Counted from the stretch's first letter, positions 39,134 to 60,026 are shown. The stretch is DNA of 64,000 bases from Azospirillum sp. SYSU D00513 (GCF_017356015.1 NZ_JAFIQV010000007.1:124001-188000); one strand, 5' to 3'. Notes: generated by a model from the sequence alone, not told the origin. Numbers and translations: made by a program.

Positions 39134-39844
39134 TCACTCCTGCGGCTCGGCGGCGGCTTCGGCGGCCGGAGCCGACTTGATGCCGGCCGGGAAGGGCAGA
39201 CCTTCCGGAGCCTTCTTCTTGACCGCGTCGGACACGCGGACCCAGCCACCCTCGGAGCCCGGGACGGCACCCTTGACCATGATCAGGCCACGGGCTTCGT
39301 CGACCTGGACGACGGTGAGGTTCTGGACCGTGACGCGCTCGTCGCCGAGGTGACCGGCCATCTTCTTGTTCTTGAAGACCTTGCCGGGGTCCTGGCGGTT
39401 ACCCGTCGAACCATGCGAGCGGTGCGACACCGACACGCCGTGCGTTGCACGAAGACCGCCGAAGTTCCAGCGCTTCATCGCACCGGCAAAACCCTTACCG
39501 ATGGAGGTGCCGGTCACGTCCACGAACTGGCCCGGAACGAAATGGGCGGCCGACAGCTCGGCACCGACTTCGATCAGCGCATCGGGGGCGACGCGGAATT
39601 CCACGACCTTGCGCTTGGGCTCGACCTGTGCGGCGGCGAAGTGGCCGCGCATCGGCTTCGTGACGTTCTTGACCTTGATGGCGCCGGCGCCGAGCTGAAC
39701 GGCGCTGTAGCCGTCCTTTTCCTCGGTGCGAACAGCGACGACCTGGCAGTTGTCGACTTTCAGCACAGTCACCGGAACATGCTGCCCGTCATCCGTGAAG
39801 AGACGGGTCATGCCCACTTTCTGTGCGATCAAACCGGACCGCAT
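39134..39844 (-). CDS. rplC: 50S ribosomal protein L3
   Basis: The 236-residue L3 starts [20 protein letters not shown] and has [22 protein letters not shown], with the Gln methylated in E. coli. An Ala/Glu-rich extra tail ([12 protein letters not shown]) is present. Confidence 0.97.
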   Translation of the reverse strand: MRSGLIAQKVGMTRLFTDDGQHVPVTVLKVDNCQVVAVRTEEKDGYSAVQLGAGAIKVKNVTKPMRGHFAAAQVEPKRKVVEFRVAPDALIEVGAELSAAHFVPGQFVDVTGTSIGKGFAGAMKRWNFGGLRATHGVSVSHRSHGSTGNRQDPGKVFKNKKMAGHLGDERVTVQNLTVVQVDEARGLIMVKGAVPGSEGGWVRVSDAVKKKAPEGLPFPAGIKSAPAAEAAAEPQE

Positions 39845-39906
39845 TGTTCTCTATCTCCTAAAAAGGGACATCCTCGTGAAGGGAGAGGTCCCTTACGCGA
39901 AACAAA

Positions 39907-40215
<309 letters not shown>

Positions 40216-40511
40216 GTCCAAACGTCCCTTACACCTGGTGGCGGTGACGCGACGGCGCCACCGGTTCCCCTAAATCCTGCACGCACGGCTGTTCCCAGCC
40301 GTCCCGCCGAAACGGGCGCCGGAAGATCGGGCCGCCGGTGCGCGCGAATCCGTTTGGACGTCCGATACGAAAAAGAACACCCCTCCGCGCGGTGCACGGA
40401 CCGAGTGTTCCGGTCGACTTTGCGGTGCGTTGAAGCTCGCGTCGTCGTTCGTGATCGGGCTGCGTCTAGGCCGGATTCGCCTACTACCAACCCAATATCC
40501 AGAGGGCGCTA
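40216..40511 (-). promoter_or_regulatory. Long leader of the S10 operon
   Basis: About 296 nt without a gene lie between the predicted promoter and rpsJ. The leader holds hairpins GGTGGCG/CGCCACC (40237-40262) and ACGGCTG/CAGCCGT (40285-40302). In gammaproteobacteria such a leader carries L4-mediated attenuation; whether this one does is inference. Confidence 0.5.
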
Positions 40512-40540
40512 CCTGTATGCCTTTGGCGTGCCTCTGTCAA
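40512..40540 (-). promoter_or_regulatory. Promoter of the S10 operon
   Basis: The minus strand reads TTGACA (40535-40540), a 17-nt spacer and TACAGG (40512-40517). The -35 is perfect and the -10 partial, as often in alphaproteobacteria. It lies downstream of the tuf terminator, so rpsJ is expressed independently of the str operon. Confidence 0.75.
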
Positions 40541-40624
40541 CCCACATTTATCCCCGTCGGTGCCGCTTTCCGCTAAAGGCGGTGTGCACCGGCGACGGCG
40601 ATCATGTGGGTCCGTCCGGGGCAG

Positions 40625-40653
40625 AAAAAAGGGGCCGGCCAATGGCCGACCCC
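40625..40653 (-). terminator. Intrinsic terminator of the str operon (after tuf)
   Basis: On the minus strand GGGGTCGGCC pairs with GGCCGGCCCC (one G-U, 3-nt loop) followed by TTTTTT, 35 nt after the tuf stop. Confidence 0.88.
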
Positions 40654-40687
40654 GATTTTCTTTCGATCCCGGAAAACGGGGCCGAAA

Positions 40688-41878
<1,191 letters not shown>

Positions 41879-41918
41879 GGTGGTCTCTCTCCGTCTCTAC
41901 TTCGGTTCCAGCGGTCTA

Positions 41919-44006
41919 TCAGGCCGTCCTGGCGCGGATCTGGTCCGCGACGGCCTGCGGCACCGGCTCGTGATGGTCGAACTGCATCGCGTACTGCGCC
42001 CGCCCCTGGCTCATGGAGCGAAGGGCGTTCACATAGCCGAACATGGTGGCCAGCGGCACCATGGCGGTGATGGACCGCGCGTTGCCACGCTGGTCCATTC
42101 CGGTGATCCGGCCACGGCGGCCGTTCAGGTCGCCGATGATGTCGCCCACGTAATCCTCGGGCGTCAGCACCTCGACCGTCATCACCGGCTCCAACAGCGC
42201 GGGCGCGGCTTTCGGCACGCCTTCGCGGAAGGCGGCGCGCGCCGCGACCTCGAAGGCGAATGGCAGGGATTCGGCGTCGCCCGCGGCACCCTCCTGGGCA
42301 CCCTCCAGCAGCGTCACCTTCGCGTCCAGCAGCGGGAAGCCGGCGAGCGGCCCCGAGTTGCGGGACGAATTGACGGCGCGCTCAACGGCGGCCACGGCCT
42401 CGGCCGGCAGGCCTGCGGAGCGGTCCTCGAACCGGAACCCCTCCCCGCGCGCCAGAGGCTCGAAGGCGAGCTTCACGCGGGTGAACTGCGGTCCGTCCGC
42501 TGTGGGACGCGGCTGGCTGTGCTCGTGCTCGGCGCGGGCGGCCAGGGTCTCGCGGTAGGCGACCTGGGGCGTGCCGACGGTGGCTTCGACGCGGAACTCG
42601 CGCCGCATCCGGTCGACGATGATCTCCAGGTGCAGTTCGCCCATTCCCTTGATGACCGTCTGCCCGTTCTCCTCGTTCAGCGCGACGCGGAAGGACGGGT
42701 CCTCCTGGGCCAGGCGCTGCAGGGCGGTCGCCATGCGCTCCTGGTCGGCGGCGGAATGCGGTTCGACGGACACCTCGATCACCGGCTCCGGGAACTCCAT
42801 GCGCTCCAGCACGATGGGCGCGTCCGGCGCGCAGAGCGTGTCTCCGGTGGTGGTGCTCTCCAGCGAGGCGAAGGCGACGATGTCGCCCGTGTGCGCCTCG
42901 GCGATCTCCTCGCGGCTGTTGGCGTGCATCAGCAGCATGCGCCCGACGCTCTCGCGCGTGCCCTTGCCGGCGTTGAGCAGCTCGGTTCCGGAGGTGACCG
43001 TGCCGGAATAGACGCGGACGAAGGTCAGCGACCCGACGCTCGGGTCGTTCATGATCTTGAAGGCGAGCCCGGCGAAGGGCACCGCGTCGTCGGGCCGCCG
43101 CTCGTCGGCGGAGCCATCGAGTGTCGCGCCGTTGACCGGCCCGACATCGGACGGCGACGGGAGATAATCCACGACCGCGTCCAGCATCGGCTGGACGCCC
43201 TTGTTCCGGAAGGCGGAGCCGCAGAGCACCGGCACGAACGTCAGGCCGATGGTGCCCCTGCGGATGCAGGCGGTCAGCGTTTCGGGCGAGGGATCCTCGC
43301 CGGAGTCCAGATAGGCCTCCATCGCCGCGTCGTCCAATTCCAGGACGGTGTCGATAAGGTTCTGGCGGTGACGCGCTGCGCTGTCCCTCAGCGCGTCCGG
43401 AATGTCGGTGTATTGGAACTCGGCACCGAGTGTGCCGTCCTTCCAGACAATCGCGCGGTTGTGAACGAGATCGACGAGACCGGCGAAGTTCATCTCCTCG
43501 CCGATGGGGAGCTGGAGGATCAGGGGCGCAATGCCCAGCCGCTCCTTCATCATCTCCACCGTGCCGAGGAAATCGGCGCCGGTCCGGTCCATCTTGTTCA
43601 CGAAGCACATGCGCGGCACGCCGTAACGGTCGGCCTGCCGCCACACGGCCTCGGATTGCGGCTCGACGCCGGCAACCCCATCGAACACCACCACCGCCCC
43701 GTCGAGCACCCTCAGGCTGCGTTCGACTTCGATCGTGAAGTCGACGTGCCCAGGGGTGTCGATGATGTTGATGCGGTGGTCCCGCCAGAAGCAGGTGGTG
43801 GCGGCCGACGTGATGGTGATGCCACGCTCCTGCTCCTGCTCCATCCAGTCCATGACCGCGGTGCCCTCGTGCACCTCGCCGATCCTGTACGACTTTCCAG
43901 TGTAGTACAGGATCCGCTCGGTAGTCGTGGTCTTACCGGCATCGATGTGAGCCATGATGCCGATGTTGCGGTAACGGTCCAGGGAGTGGGAGCGGGGCAT
44001 GGCCAT
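41919..44006 (-). CDS. fusA: Elongation factor G
   Basis: The 695-residue translocase GTPase has G1 [14 protein letters not shown]3 DTPGHVDF and G4 NKMDRTGAD. The start is at MAMPRSH; the second Met (44000) is an alternative. It lies in the str operon between rpsG and tuf. Confidence 0.98.
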   Translation of the reverse strand: MAMPRSHSLDRYRNIGIMAHIDAGKTTTTERILYYTGKSYRIGEVHEGTAVMDWMEQEQERGITITSAATTCFWRDHRINIIDTPGHVDFTIEVERSLRVLDGAVVVFDGVAGVEPQSEAVWRQADRYGVPRMCFVNKMDRTGADFLGTVEMMKERLGIAPLILQLPIGEEMNFAGLVDLVHNRAIVWKDGTLGAEFQYTDIPDALRDSAARHRQNLIDTVLELDDAAMEAYLDSGEDPSPETLTACIRRGTIGLTFVPVLCGSAFRNKGVQPMLDAVVDYLPSPSDVGPVNGATLDGSADERRPDDAVPFAGLAFKIMNDPSVGSLTFVRVYSGTVTSGTELLNAGKGTRESVGRMLLMHANSREEIAEAHTGDIVAFASLESTTTGDTLCAPDAPIVLERMEFPEPVIEVSVEPHSAADQERMATALQRLAQEDPSFRVALNEENGQTVIKGMGELHLEIIVDRMRREFRVEATVGTPQVAYRETLAARAEHEHSQPRPTADGPQFTRVKLAFEPLARGEGFRFEDRSAGLPAEAVAAVERAVNSSRNSGPLAGFPLLDAKVTLLEGAQEGAAGDAESLPFAFEVAARAAFREGVPKAAPALLEPVMTVEVLTPEDYVGDIIGDLNGRRGRITGMDQRGNARSITAMVPLATMFGYVNALRSMSQGRAQYAMQFDHHEPVPQAVADQIRARTA

Positions 44007-44027
44007 CGCCTTGGCGCTAGGGACGCC

Positions 44028-44510
<483 letters not shown>

Positions 44511-44882
44511 TTACTTCGGCCGCTTCGCGCCGTACTTCGAACGACGCTGCTTACGATCCTTCACGCCCTGGGTATCGAGCGTGCCGCGAATGATGTGGTA
44601 GCGAACGCCGGGCAAGTCCTTAACGCGACCGCCGCGGATCATGACCACCGAGTGCTCCTGGAGGTTATGGCCCTCACCAGGGATGTAGCTCGTGACTTCG
44701 TAGCCGTTCGTCAGGCGCACGCGGGCGACCTTACGCAGCGCCGAGTTCGGCTTCTTCGGAGTCGTGGTGTACACGCGAGTGCAGACGCCGCGCTTCTGCG
44801 GGCAGGCCTCCATCGCGGGAACCTTGTTGCGCGCGGCGACGGGCTCGCGCGGCTTACGGATCAACTGGTTGATCGTCGGCAT
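44511..44882 (-). CDS. rpsL: 30S ribosomal protein S12
   Basis: The 123-residue S12 has [18 protein letters not shown] and [13 protein letters not shown]. The Lys positions linked to streptomycin resistance look wild-type. It is the first gene of the str operon, with its own promoter and an attenuator-like hairpin upstream. Confidence 0.98.
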   Translation of the reverse strand: MPTINQLIRKPREPVAARNKVPAMEACPQKRGVCTRVYTTTPKKPNSALRKVARVRLTNGYEVTSYIPGEGHNLQEHSVVMIRGGRVKDLPGVRYHIIRGTLDTQGVKDRKQRRSKYGAKRPK

Positions 44883-44936
44883 GTTGTGCCTTCATCCCTT
44901 CAGGTCACTCGGCCGGCAGAGCCGGACGATACAAAA

Positions 44937-44970
44937 GCCCGCCTACGAAGCGTTTCCGCTTCGAGCGGGC
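44937..44970 (-). terminator. Attenuator-like hairpin upstream of rpsL
   Basis: On the minus strand an outer stem GCCCGC/GCGGGC and inner stem GAAGCG/CGCTTC close a GAAA tetraloop, followed directly by TTTTG. It lies inside the predicted 5' UTR, 55 nt before rpsL, so it could attenuate the operon. Confidence 0.6.
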
Positions 44971-45085
44971 CCAATGAGCGAACACCGTCTGAAAAGACTT
45001 TCAGTACCGGCTATGTCGTTGGTTTCAAAAGAGCCGAACCCGGGCGTGCGTGCACCCCGCCTGCGGTCTCCCGTGAAGTGCGCGG

Positions 45086-45114
45086 ACTATATGGGGACGC
45101 CCCCTCCCCGTCAA
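45086..45114 (-). promoter_or_regulatory. Promoter of the str operon
   Basis: The minus strand reads TTGACG (45109-45114), a 17-nt spacer and TATAGT (45086-45091). It lies between the rpoC terminator and rpsL. Confidence 0.83.
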
Positions 45115-45197
45115 GCAAGCAAATGCGTGCGGAGCGGGGTGGGAACGCTGATTCCCGGTTGTCCGGCGGATGGGGGCCCGGGACAAGCGCCCATGCT

Positions 45198-45236
45198 CAA
45201 AAGAAGAGGGGCGCGCCCCTCGCGGAGCGCGCCCCC
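45198..45236 (-). terminator. Intrinsic terminator after rpoC
   Basis: On the minus strand GGGGCGCGC pairs with GCGCGCCCC (10-nt loop), followed by TCTTCTTTTG. It lies 27 nt after the rpoC stop. Confidence 0.8.
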
Positions 45237-45262
45237 TTCCCTGCTCTACAAAGCGCCGAAGC

Positions 45263-49459
<4,197 letters not shown>

Positions 49460-49474
49460 TTAAGGGCAGCCCCC

Positions 49475-49507
49475 GCCGAAAGAGGGCTACATAGGCCCTC
49501 TTTCGGC
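49475..49507 (-). repeat. Perfect hairpin between rpoB and rpoC
   Basis: The 12-bp stem GCCGAAAGAGGG/CCCTCTTTCGGC has a 9-nt loop and is not followed by a U-tract. It is a likely RNA-processing or stability element in the rpoBC message. Confidence 0.65.
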
Positions 49508-49522
49508 AAGGTCAAGTCTATA

Positions 49523-53725
<4,203 letters not shown>

Positions 53726-53801
53726 GGATGTCCCCAAACGTCAGTACGTTAATGCGCTCAACCAATCGCGCGGTCCGCCCCTCTTGCAGGGACGGAAAGA
53801 G

Positions 53802-53825
53802 CCGGACCGGGGCAGCCCGGTCCGG
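53802..53825 (-). repeat. Hairpin 1 in the rplL-rpoB spacer
   Basis: A perfect 10-bp stem CCGGACCGGG/CCCGGTCCGG with a 4-nt loop. The U-tract is weak. Confidence 0.55.
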
Positions 53826-53847
53826 TGGAAGGCAGAAAACGCCGTGC

Positions 53848-53878
53848 GGCGGCGGGTTCCGCGAGGGAACCTGCCGCC
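53848..53878 (-). repeat. Hairpin 2 in the rplL-rpoB spacer (attenuator candidate)
   Basis: A 13-bp stem (GGCGGCAGGTTCC on the minus strand, one G-U pair) with a 5-nt loop. In E. coli the same spacer holds an attenuator and RNase III site that lower rpoBC relative to rplL; the same role is inferred. Confidence 0.55.
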
Positions 53879-53921
53879 GTCCGGCGTGTATATGTCTATA
53901 CCGCTAGGCGACAAGACGATA

Positions 53922-54299
53922 TTACTTAATATCGACCTTCGCGCCAGCTTCTTCAAGCTGCTTCTTGATCTTGGCGGCGTCGTCCTTCGTGGCGCCTTCC
54001 TTGACCGGCTTCGGAGCGCCCTCGACCAGGTCCTTGGCTTCCTTCAGGCCCAGGCCGGTGATCGCACGGACTTCCTTAATCACGTTGATCTTCTTGTCGC
54101 CGGCGTCGGCGAGGATCACCGTGAACTCGGTCTGCTCTTCGACCGGGGCAGCGGCGGCGGCCGGGCCGGCGGCGGCGGCAACGGCCACCGGAGCGGCGGC
54201 GGACACGCCCCACTTCTCTTCGAGGAGCTTCGAGAGCTCGGCGGCCTCGATGACGGTCAGGGCCGACAGGTCGTCGACGAGCTTCTGCAGATCAGCCAT
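53922..54299 (-). CDS. rplL: 50S ribosomal protein L7/L12
   Basis: The 125-residue stalk protein has an N-terminal dimer domain ([20 protein letters not shown]), an Ala/Pro hinge and the C-terminal factor-binding domain ([21 protein letters not shown]). Confidence 0.98.
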   Translation of the reverse strand: MADLQKLVDDLSALTVIEAAELSKLLEEKWGVSAAAPVAVAAAAGPAAAAAPVEEQTEFTVILADAGDKKINVIKEVRAITGLGLKEAKDLVEGAPKPVKEGATKDDAAKIKKQLEEAGAKVDIK

Positions 54300-54359
54300 T
54301 TTTCTAACTCCAAACGACGTAAACTTCTGGGATTACTGATGAGATGTGACGGTAGCGGC

Positions 54360-54878
54360 TCAGGCCGCCTCGTCCTTCTTCGCGTAGGCCGCCAGAACGC
54401 GGGCGACTTGGCCGCCCGGCGCCTGGAGAACACCGGCGATGCGAGTCGCCGGGGTCTGGATCATGCCCACGAGGCGGGCGCGCAGTTCGTCCAGCGACGG
54501 GAGGGTGGCGAGAGCCTTGACCCCTTCCGCGTCGAGGATCTGGTTGCCCAGAGCGGCGCCGATGATCGCCAGCTTGTCGTTGGTCCGGGCGTAGTCGGCC
54601 ACCACCTTGGCGGCCGCGACGGGGTCCTTCGAGTAAGCGATGGCGGTCGGTCCCTTGAAGAGACCGTCGAGGCCTTCGAACTGCGTGCCCTGAAGGGCGC
54701 GGCGGGCGAGCCGGTTCTTCGTCACCTTGAAGCCGGCGCCAGCGGCCCGAACCTTGTTCCGCAGGTCGGTGACTTCCGCCACCGTGAGGCCGAGATGGTG
54801 GGTGACCACCACCAGGCCGGTGTCCTGCAGCTTCGTGTTCAGGTCCGCGATCGTCGCTTCTTTTTGTGTACGGTCCAC
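54360..54878 (-). CDS. rplJ: 50S ribosomal protein L10
   Basis: The 172-residue L10 is the stalk base ([21 protein letters not shown], then [12 protein letters not shown]). The start is a GTG with GGAGGCGA 5 nt upstream. The family usually self-regulates through its leader with L7/L12. Confidence 0.97.
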   Translation of the reverse strand: MDRTQKEATIADLNTKLQDTGLVVVTHHLGLTVAEVTDLRNKVRAAGAGFKVTKNRLARRALQGTQFEGLDGLFKGPTAIAYSKDPVAAAKVVADYARTNDKLAIIGAALGNQILDAEGVKALATLPSLDELRARLVGMIQTPATRIAGVLQAPGGQVARVLAAYAKKDEAA

Positions 54879-55164
54879 GGATCGCCTCCATGCACGAGAG
54901 GTGCACCATGGGACCCTTCCCCGGATCGGGTTCGGGTCCCGGTTAACCTGTCCCAGAAGTTCAAGCCGTTCCTGTCGCGGCGTGCCGCGGGGTTAACGGT
55001 TTCAACTCCTGTCTGCGCCGGCTTTGATTTTTAAGTCCCCTCCCCTTTCTCAAGGGTCGGGAACGCCAGCGGTCTCGGACAGGGGCGGGCGGGTCCGGTT
55101 GCCCGGCTTGTCCGCCCTGATCTCCGCCCGGACCCGAGGGTCCCGGCGGGAGAAACTTGTGAAC
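54879..55164 (-). other. rplJ leader / rplA-rplJ spacer
   Basis: This 286-bp gene-free region has a GC-rich hairpin right after rplA (GGGACCC/GGGTCC flanked by CCGCC/GGCGG) and an AT-rich patch near 55030. It is a plausible site for L10 autoregulation. I see no clear promoter; TTGAGA with a 17-nt spacer to AAATCA is a weak candidate. Confidence 0.4.
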
Positions 55165-55866
55165 TCAGGCCGGGGCGGCCAGAGTCGCGACGTCGAGCTT
55201 GACGCCCGGACCCATCGTGGAGCTCAGCGACACCTTCTCGATGTAGGTGCCCTTGGCGCCGGTCGGCTTGGCGCGGGAGATCGCGTCGATGAAGGCGCGG
55301 ATGTTCTCGGCGAGGGCATCCTCGGAGAAGCTGGCCTTGCCGATGCCGGCATGCACGATGCCGGTCTTCTCGGCGCGGAACTCGACCGAGCCGGCCTTGG
55401 CGGCCTGCACGGCGCCGGCCACGTCGGGGGTCACGGTGCCGAGCTTCGGGTTCGGCATCAGGCCGCGCGGGCCGAGCACCTTGCCGAGACGGCCCACGAC
55501 GCCCATCATGTCCGGGGTCGCGATGCAGCGGTCGAAGTTGATGTTGCCGGCGAGGATCTGCTCGGCGAGGTCGTCCGCACCGACGATGTCGGCGCCGGCG
55601 GCGGTGGCCTGGTCGGCCTTGTCGCCACGGGCGAAGACGGCGACGCGAACGGTCTTGCCGGTGCCGTTCGGCAGGTTCACGACGCCGCGGACCATCTGGT
55701 CGGCGTGGCGCGGATCGATGCCGAGGTTCATGGCGATCTCGACGGTCTCGTCGAACTTGGCCTTCGCACCGTTCTTGATCAGCGTGACGGCGTCCGTCAG
55801 GCTGTAGAGCGCGTCGCGGTTAACGCCCGCGTAGGCGGCCTTCAGCCGCTTGCCCAGCTTGGCCAT
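55165..55866 (-). CDS. rplA: 50S ribosomal protein L1
   Basis: The 233-residue L1 has [20 protein letters not shown] and [19 protein letters not shown]. It lies 2 nt after rplK and is a likely autorepressor of rplKA. Confidence 0.98.
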   Translation of the reverse strand: MAKLGKRLKAAYAGVNRDALYSLTDAVTLIKNGAKAKFDETVEIAMNLGIDPRHADQMVRGVVNLPNGTGKTVRVAVFARGDKADQATAAGADIVGADDLAEQILAGNINFDRCIATPDMMGVVGRLGKVLGPRGLMPNPKLGTVTPDVAGAVQAAKAGSVEFRAEKTGIVHAGIGKASFSEDALAENIRAFIDAISRAKPTGAKGTYIEKVSLSSTMGPGVKLDVATLAAPA

Positions 55867-55868
55867 GG

Positions 55869-56303
55869 TCAGCCCTCCACCACTTCGAGGCCCATCGAGC
55901 GGGCCGAGCCGGCGATCATCATCGCGGCGTGATCGACATCATGCGCGTTCAGATCGGCCATCTTCTTCTGGGCGATCTCGCGGACCTGCGTCTGCGTCAC
56001 CTGGCCGACGAAACCGCCCTTGCCGGGGGTCTGCGAGCCCTTGTCCAGACCGGCGGCCTTCTTCAGGAAGTAGCTGGCCGGCGGGGTCTTGGTGACGAAG
56101 GTGAAGGTACGGTCGCCGAAGGCCGTGATCACGACCGGAATCGGCATGCCGACCTCGAGGTCCTGCGTGCGGGCGTTGAACGCCTTGCAGAACTCCATGA
56201 TGTTCAGGCCGCGCTGACCGAGAGCCGGACCGATGGGGGGCGACGGGTTGGCCTTGCCGGCCGGAACCTGCAGCTTGATGTAACCGACGATCTTTTTCGC
56301 CAT
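55869..56303 (-). CDS. rplK: 50S ribosomal protein L11
   Basis: The 144-residue L11 has [20 protein letters not shown] and [16 protein letters not shown], and forms the GTPase-associated centre. GGAGG precedes the ATG. Confidence 0.98.
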   Translation of the reverse strand: MAKKIVGYIKLQVPAGKANPSPPIGPALGQRGLNIMEFCKAFNARTQDLEVGMPIPVVITAFGDRTFTFVTKTPPASYFLKKAAGLDKGSQTPGKGGFVGQVTQTQVREIAQKKMADLNAHDVDHAAMMIAGSARSMGLEVVEG

Positions 56304-56319
56304 GGGAGAACCTCCGAAT

Positions 56320-56350
56320 ATGACGCGGCGGCGGGGCCGCCTTGCGTCAT
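56320..56350 (-). promoter_or_regulatory. Structured leader hairpin upstream of rplK
   Basis: On the minus strand ATGACGC-AA-GGCGGC pairs with GCCGCC-GCGTCAT, leaving a bulged AA. A stem with an asymmetric internal loop in the rplK leader resembles an L1-binding site. It lies about 17 nt before the rplK start and would compete with translation. Confidence 0.5.
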
Positions 56351-56395
56351 GGGGTTTTGCGGTGCGGCTATGGCGGGCCTACCGCAAGTGGTGCG

Positions 56396-56423
56396 GAGCG
56401 GCCGATGCACGCATCGGCCGCTC
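56396..56423 (-). repeat. 13-bp inverted repeat between nusG and rplK
   Basis: GAGCGGCCGATGC and its exact complement are separated by 2 nt, 18 nt after the nusG stop. It has no U-tract; it may be a processing stem. Confidence 0.55.
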
Positions 56424-56440
56424 ACGGTAGAGGCTGGACC

Positions 56441-56971
56441 TCAGACCTTTTCGACCTGGGTGTATTCCAGCTCGACCGGCGTGGAGCGGCCGAAGATCGA
56501 GACCGCCACCTTGAGGCGGGCCTTCTCCTCGTCGACTTCCTCGACGGTGCCGTTGAACGAGGTGAAGGGGCCGTCGCTGACGCGGACCTGCTCTCCGACC
56601 TCGAAGACGATGGAGGGCTTCGGCCGCTCCACGCCTTCCTGAACCTGATGGATGATCCGCTCGGCCTCGCGCTGGCTGATCGGCTGCGGCTTTCCGCCGC
56701 CGCCCAGGAAGCCGGTCACCTTCGGCGTGTTCTTCACCAAATGCCAGCTCTCGTCCGTGAGATCCATCTTGATCAGGACGTAGCCCGGGAAGAACTTCCG
56801 CTCGGAGTTGACCTTCGAGCCCCGGCGCACCTCGACCACTTCCTCGGTCGGCACCAGGATTTCCTCGAACTTCTCTTCCAGCCCCTTCTGCGCCGCTTTC
56901 TCGCGGATCGACTGGGAAACCTTCTTTTCGAATCCCGAATAGACGTGAACGACGTACCAGCGCGCGGCCAT
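56441..56971 (-). CDS. nusG: Transcription termination/antitermination factor NusG
   Basis: The 176-residue protein has an NGN domain ([20 protein letters not shown]) and a C-terminal KOW ([18 protein letters not shown]). It couples RNA polymerase to ribosomes through S10 and to Rho. It lies 6 nt after secE. Confidence 0.98.
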   Translation of the reverse strand: MAARWYVVHVYSGFEKKVSQSIREKAAQKGLEEKFEEILVPTEEVVEVRRGSKVNSERKFFPGYVLIKMDLTDESWHLVKNTPKVTGFLGGGGKPQPISQREAERIIHQVQEGVERPKPSIVFEVGEQVRVSDGPFTSFNGTVEEVDEEKARLKVAVSIFGRSTPVELEYTQVEKV

Positions 56972-56977
56972 GCTCTA

Positions 56978-57175
56978 TTACCCCCCCAGCCCGAGAACCA
57001 GCCGGACGGCGAGCGCCAGCACCTGATCGACGACCAGGAAGAACAGCGCTGCAACGACCACCATGACGAAGACCATGGCCGTGGTGACGGCGGTCTCCTT
57101 GCGGGTCGGCCAGGTCACCTTGCCAACCTCGCGGCGGACTTCGCGCGCGAATTCTGCGGGATTCACTTTTGCCAT
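56978..57175 (-). CDS. secE: Preprotein translocase subunit SecE
   Basis: The 65-residue single-span form has FAREVRREVGKVTWPTRKET followed by a C-terminal TM helix. This is the short alphaproteobacterial type, lacking the two extra N-terminal spans of E. coli. Confidence 0.95.
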   Translation of the reverse strand: MAKVNPAEFAREVRREVGKVTWPTRKETAVTTAMVFVMVVVAALFFLVVDQVLALAVRLVLGLGG

Positions 57176-57256
57176 CTTGCGAACCGTACGAGTTCCGGAG
57201 CGACCTTCGGGCGCCGCTTCATGCCCTTTGTCAAATTGACCGTCAACCTGGCCGGC

Positions 57257-57332
57257 TGGCAGGAGTGGAGGGGCTCGAACCCCCAACCCCCGGTTTTGGA
57301 GACCGGTGCTCTACCAGTTGAGCTACACTCCT
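57257..57332 (-). tRNA. tRNA-Trp (CCA)
   Basis: A 76-nt cloverleaf with acceptor AGGAGTG/CACTCCT, anticodon loop TCTCCAAAA (anticodon CCA), T-loop GGTTCGAGCC and genomically encoded 3' CCA. It lies between tuf and secE, the conserved place. Confidence 0.97.
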
Positions 57333-57410
57333 AGGGCCGCCAAGCCGAGATGCCGGTTCAGGATCGCTCCCGGCCCGGCATCGGGCACCTCACGCGCTTG
57401 CCGTTCCGGC

Positions 57411-57447
57411 AAAACAACCGCCGCCGGCCTTCACGACCGGCGGCGGT
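57411..57447 (-). terminator. Intrinsic terminator after the second tuf gene
   Basis: On the minus strand an 11-bp stem ACCGCCGCCGG/CCGGCGGCGGT is followed by TGTTTTG, 15 nt after the tuf stop. Confidence 0.8.
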
Positions 57448-57462
57448 GCGAGGCTTATATCA

Positions 57463-58653
<1,191 letters not shown>

Positions 58654-58732
58654 CGCTTTGGTCTTTCGTTCCCGACGTTCCGGACGCACATGAAGGCCCG
58701 GCCGCGATCTTGGCTTCCCTGGGCGCGCGGTA

Positions 58733-58806
58733 TGGAGCGGGTGAGGGGAATCGAACCCCCGTCGTAAGCTTGGAAGGCTTCTGCTCTACCATTGAGCTAC
58801 ACCCGC
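58733..58806 (-). tRNA. tRNA-Gly (TCC)
   Basis: A 74-nt cloverleaf with acceptor GCGGGTG/CACCCGC, anticodon loop CTTCCAA (TCC) and encoded CCA. Confidence 0.97.
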
Positions 58807-58866
58807 AAAGCCCCGCCGGCGCCATCGTCCGGGAAACTGCGATCACGGACAAGCCGTGGAATGCAG

Positions 58867-58952
58867 TGGTGGAAGGGGCTGGATTCGAACCAGCGTACGC
58901 TAACGCGGGCAGATTTACAGTCTGCTGCCTTTAACCACTCGGCCACCCTTCC
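58867..58952 (-). tRNA. tRNA-Tyr (GTA)
   Basis: An 86-nt class II tRNA with a long variable arm, acceptor GGAAGGG/CCCTTCC, anticodon loop CTGTAAA (GTA) and encoded CCA. It is the first gene of the tRNA-tuf transcript. Confidence 0.97.
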
Positions 58953-58992
58953 TCAGGTCCGCTCCGGGCCGTAGCCCGTCGCGGAGTTCGGC

Positions 58993-59020
58993 ACTATGAG
59001 AATTTTTCGGGCCTTGTCAA
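58993..59020 (-). promoter_or_regulatory. Promoter of tRNA-Tyr/tRNA-Gly/tuf
   Basis: The minus strand reads TTGACA (59015-59020), 16 nt, then CATAGT (58993-58998), about 40 nt before tRNA-Tyr. The spacer is AT-rich. Confidence 0.78.
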
Positions 59021-59098
59021 CGACGATGATGACAGCCCATACGGTTTTTTGTGAATAAGCCTGTGCGACCCCGTTCTTCCCTAATTTGGCCGGAGCCC

Positions 59099-59947
59099 AT
59101 GACCCGTTCGAACAAGCCATCCGCCCCCTCCCCCCGCAACGCCGGCCCCTCGGATCCGCGCGCCGAGGGACGGCGTTCCGGCGGCGAACGCCCCCGCGCG
59201 CCGCGCAGCCAGGGCGTGCTGCTCTACGGTCTTCATCCGGTCGCCGCGGCCTGGGTGAACCCGGAGCGCCGGTTTCACCGGCTGCTGGTGACGGAGGCCG
59301 GGCGCGCCGCGATGGAACCGGCGATGGCCGAGGCGCGCGCCAAGGGGCTGAACCGCCCCTCGCCTAGCCCCATGGACCGGCAGGAGCTGGACCGTATGCT
59401 GCCGGCGGGGTCCGTTCACCAGGGGATCGTCGCGGACGTGTCGCCGCTGATGGAGCTGGGTGTCGAGGACATCTGCACGGAAGCGGCGGATGATCCCAAG
59501 GCGGTCGTGGTCGTCCTCGACCAGGTGACCGACCCGCACAATGTCGGCGCGATCCTCCGCTCGGCCGCGGCCTTCGGCGCCAAGGCCGTCATCGTGACGG
59601 AACGCAACGCGCCGGAGACCACCGGCGTGCTGGCGAAGAGCGCGTCGGGTGCCCTGGAGGTGGTGCCGCTGGTGCGGGTGACCAACCTCGCCCGCGCGCT
59701 GGGCGAGCTGCAGCAGGCCGGCTTCTGGAGCGTCGGGCTGGACGAATCGGGCGCCCGCACGCTGGCGGCCCTCGACCTGTCGGGCCGCACCGCCCTTGTG
59801 CTGGGTGCTGAGGGCAGCGGCCTGCGCCGCCTCACCATGGAGCGCTGCGACGAAATCACGCGCCTGCCCACCCAGGGGCCCATCGGCAGCCTGAACGTCT
59901 CCAACGCCGCCGCCGTCGCGCTCTACGAGGTCGCCCGGCTCCGGTGA
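59099..59947 (+). CDS. rlmB: 23S rRNA 2'-O-methyltransferase, RlmB/SpoU family
   Basis: This 282-residue SPOUT enzyme has a disordered basic N-terminus, then LLYGLHPVAAAW, and the SpoU motifs LDQVTDPHNVGAILRSAAAF, LVLGAEGSGLRRLT and PTQGPIGSLNVSNAAAVALYE. The start was placed at the ATG with GGAG upstream; a GTG at 59051 would add 16 residues overlapping promoter-like DNA. Confidence 0.93.
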   Translation: MTRSNKPSAPSPRNAGPSDPRAEGRRSGGERPRAPRSQGVLLYGLHPVAAAWVNPERRFHRLLVTEAGRAAMEPAMAEARAKGLNRPSPSPMDRQELDRMLPAGSVHQGIVADVSPLMELGVEDICTEAADDPKAVVVVLDQVTDPHNVGAILRSAAAFGAKAVIVTERNAPETTGVLAKSASGALEVVPLVRVTNLARALGELQQAGFWSVGLDESGARTLAALDLSGRTALVLGAEGSGLRRLTMERCDEITRLPTQGPIGSLNVSNAAAVALYEVARLR

Positions 59948-59999
59948 CCCCGGCGGCCCGGCCGGTGGGCGTCGTCCGCATAGGGGGTGGGTTGCGCCG

Positions 60000-60026
60000 G
60001 GCGGGACAAGACACTCTTGTCCCGCC
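60000..60026 (+). terminator. Hairpin after rlmB
   Basis: An 11-bp perfect stem GGCGGGACAAG/CTTGTCCCGCC with an ACACT loop lies 52 nt after rlmB. There is no U-tract. Its right arm overlaps the -35 of the tRNA-Thr promoter. Confidence 0.45.

Larger units (their letters stand above)
44883..45262 (-). other. str operon leader and promoter region
   Basis: This gene-free region of 380 bp lies between rpoC and rpsL. It contains, in transcription order, the rpoC terminator (45198-45236), a consensus promoter (45086-45114), about 120 nt of leader and a GAAA-capped hairpin (44937-44970). I see no open frame in it. Confidence 0.6.
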
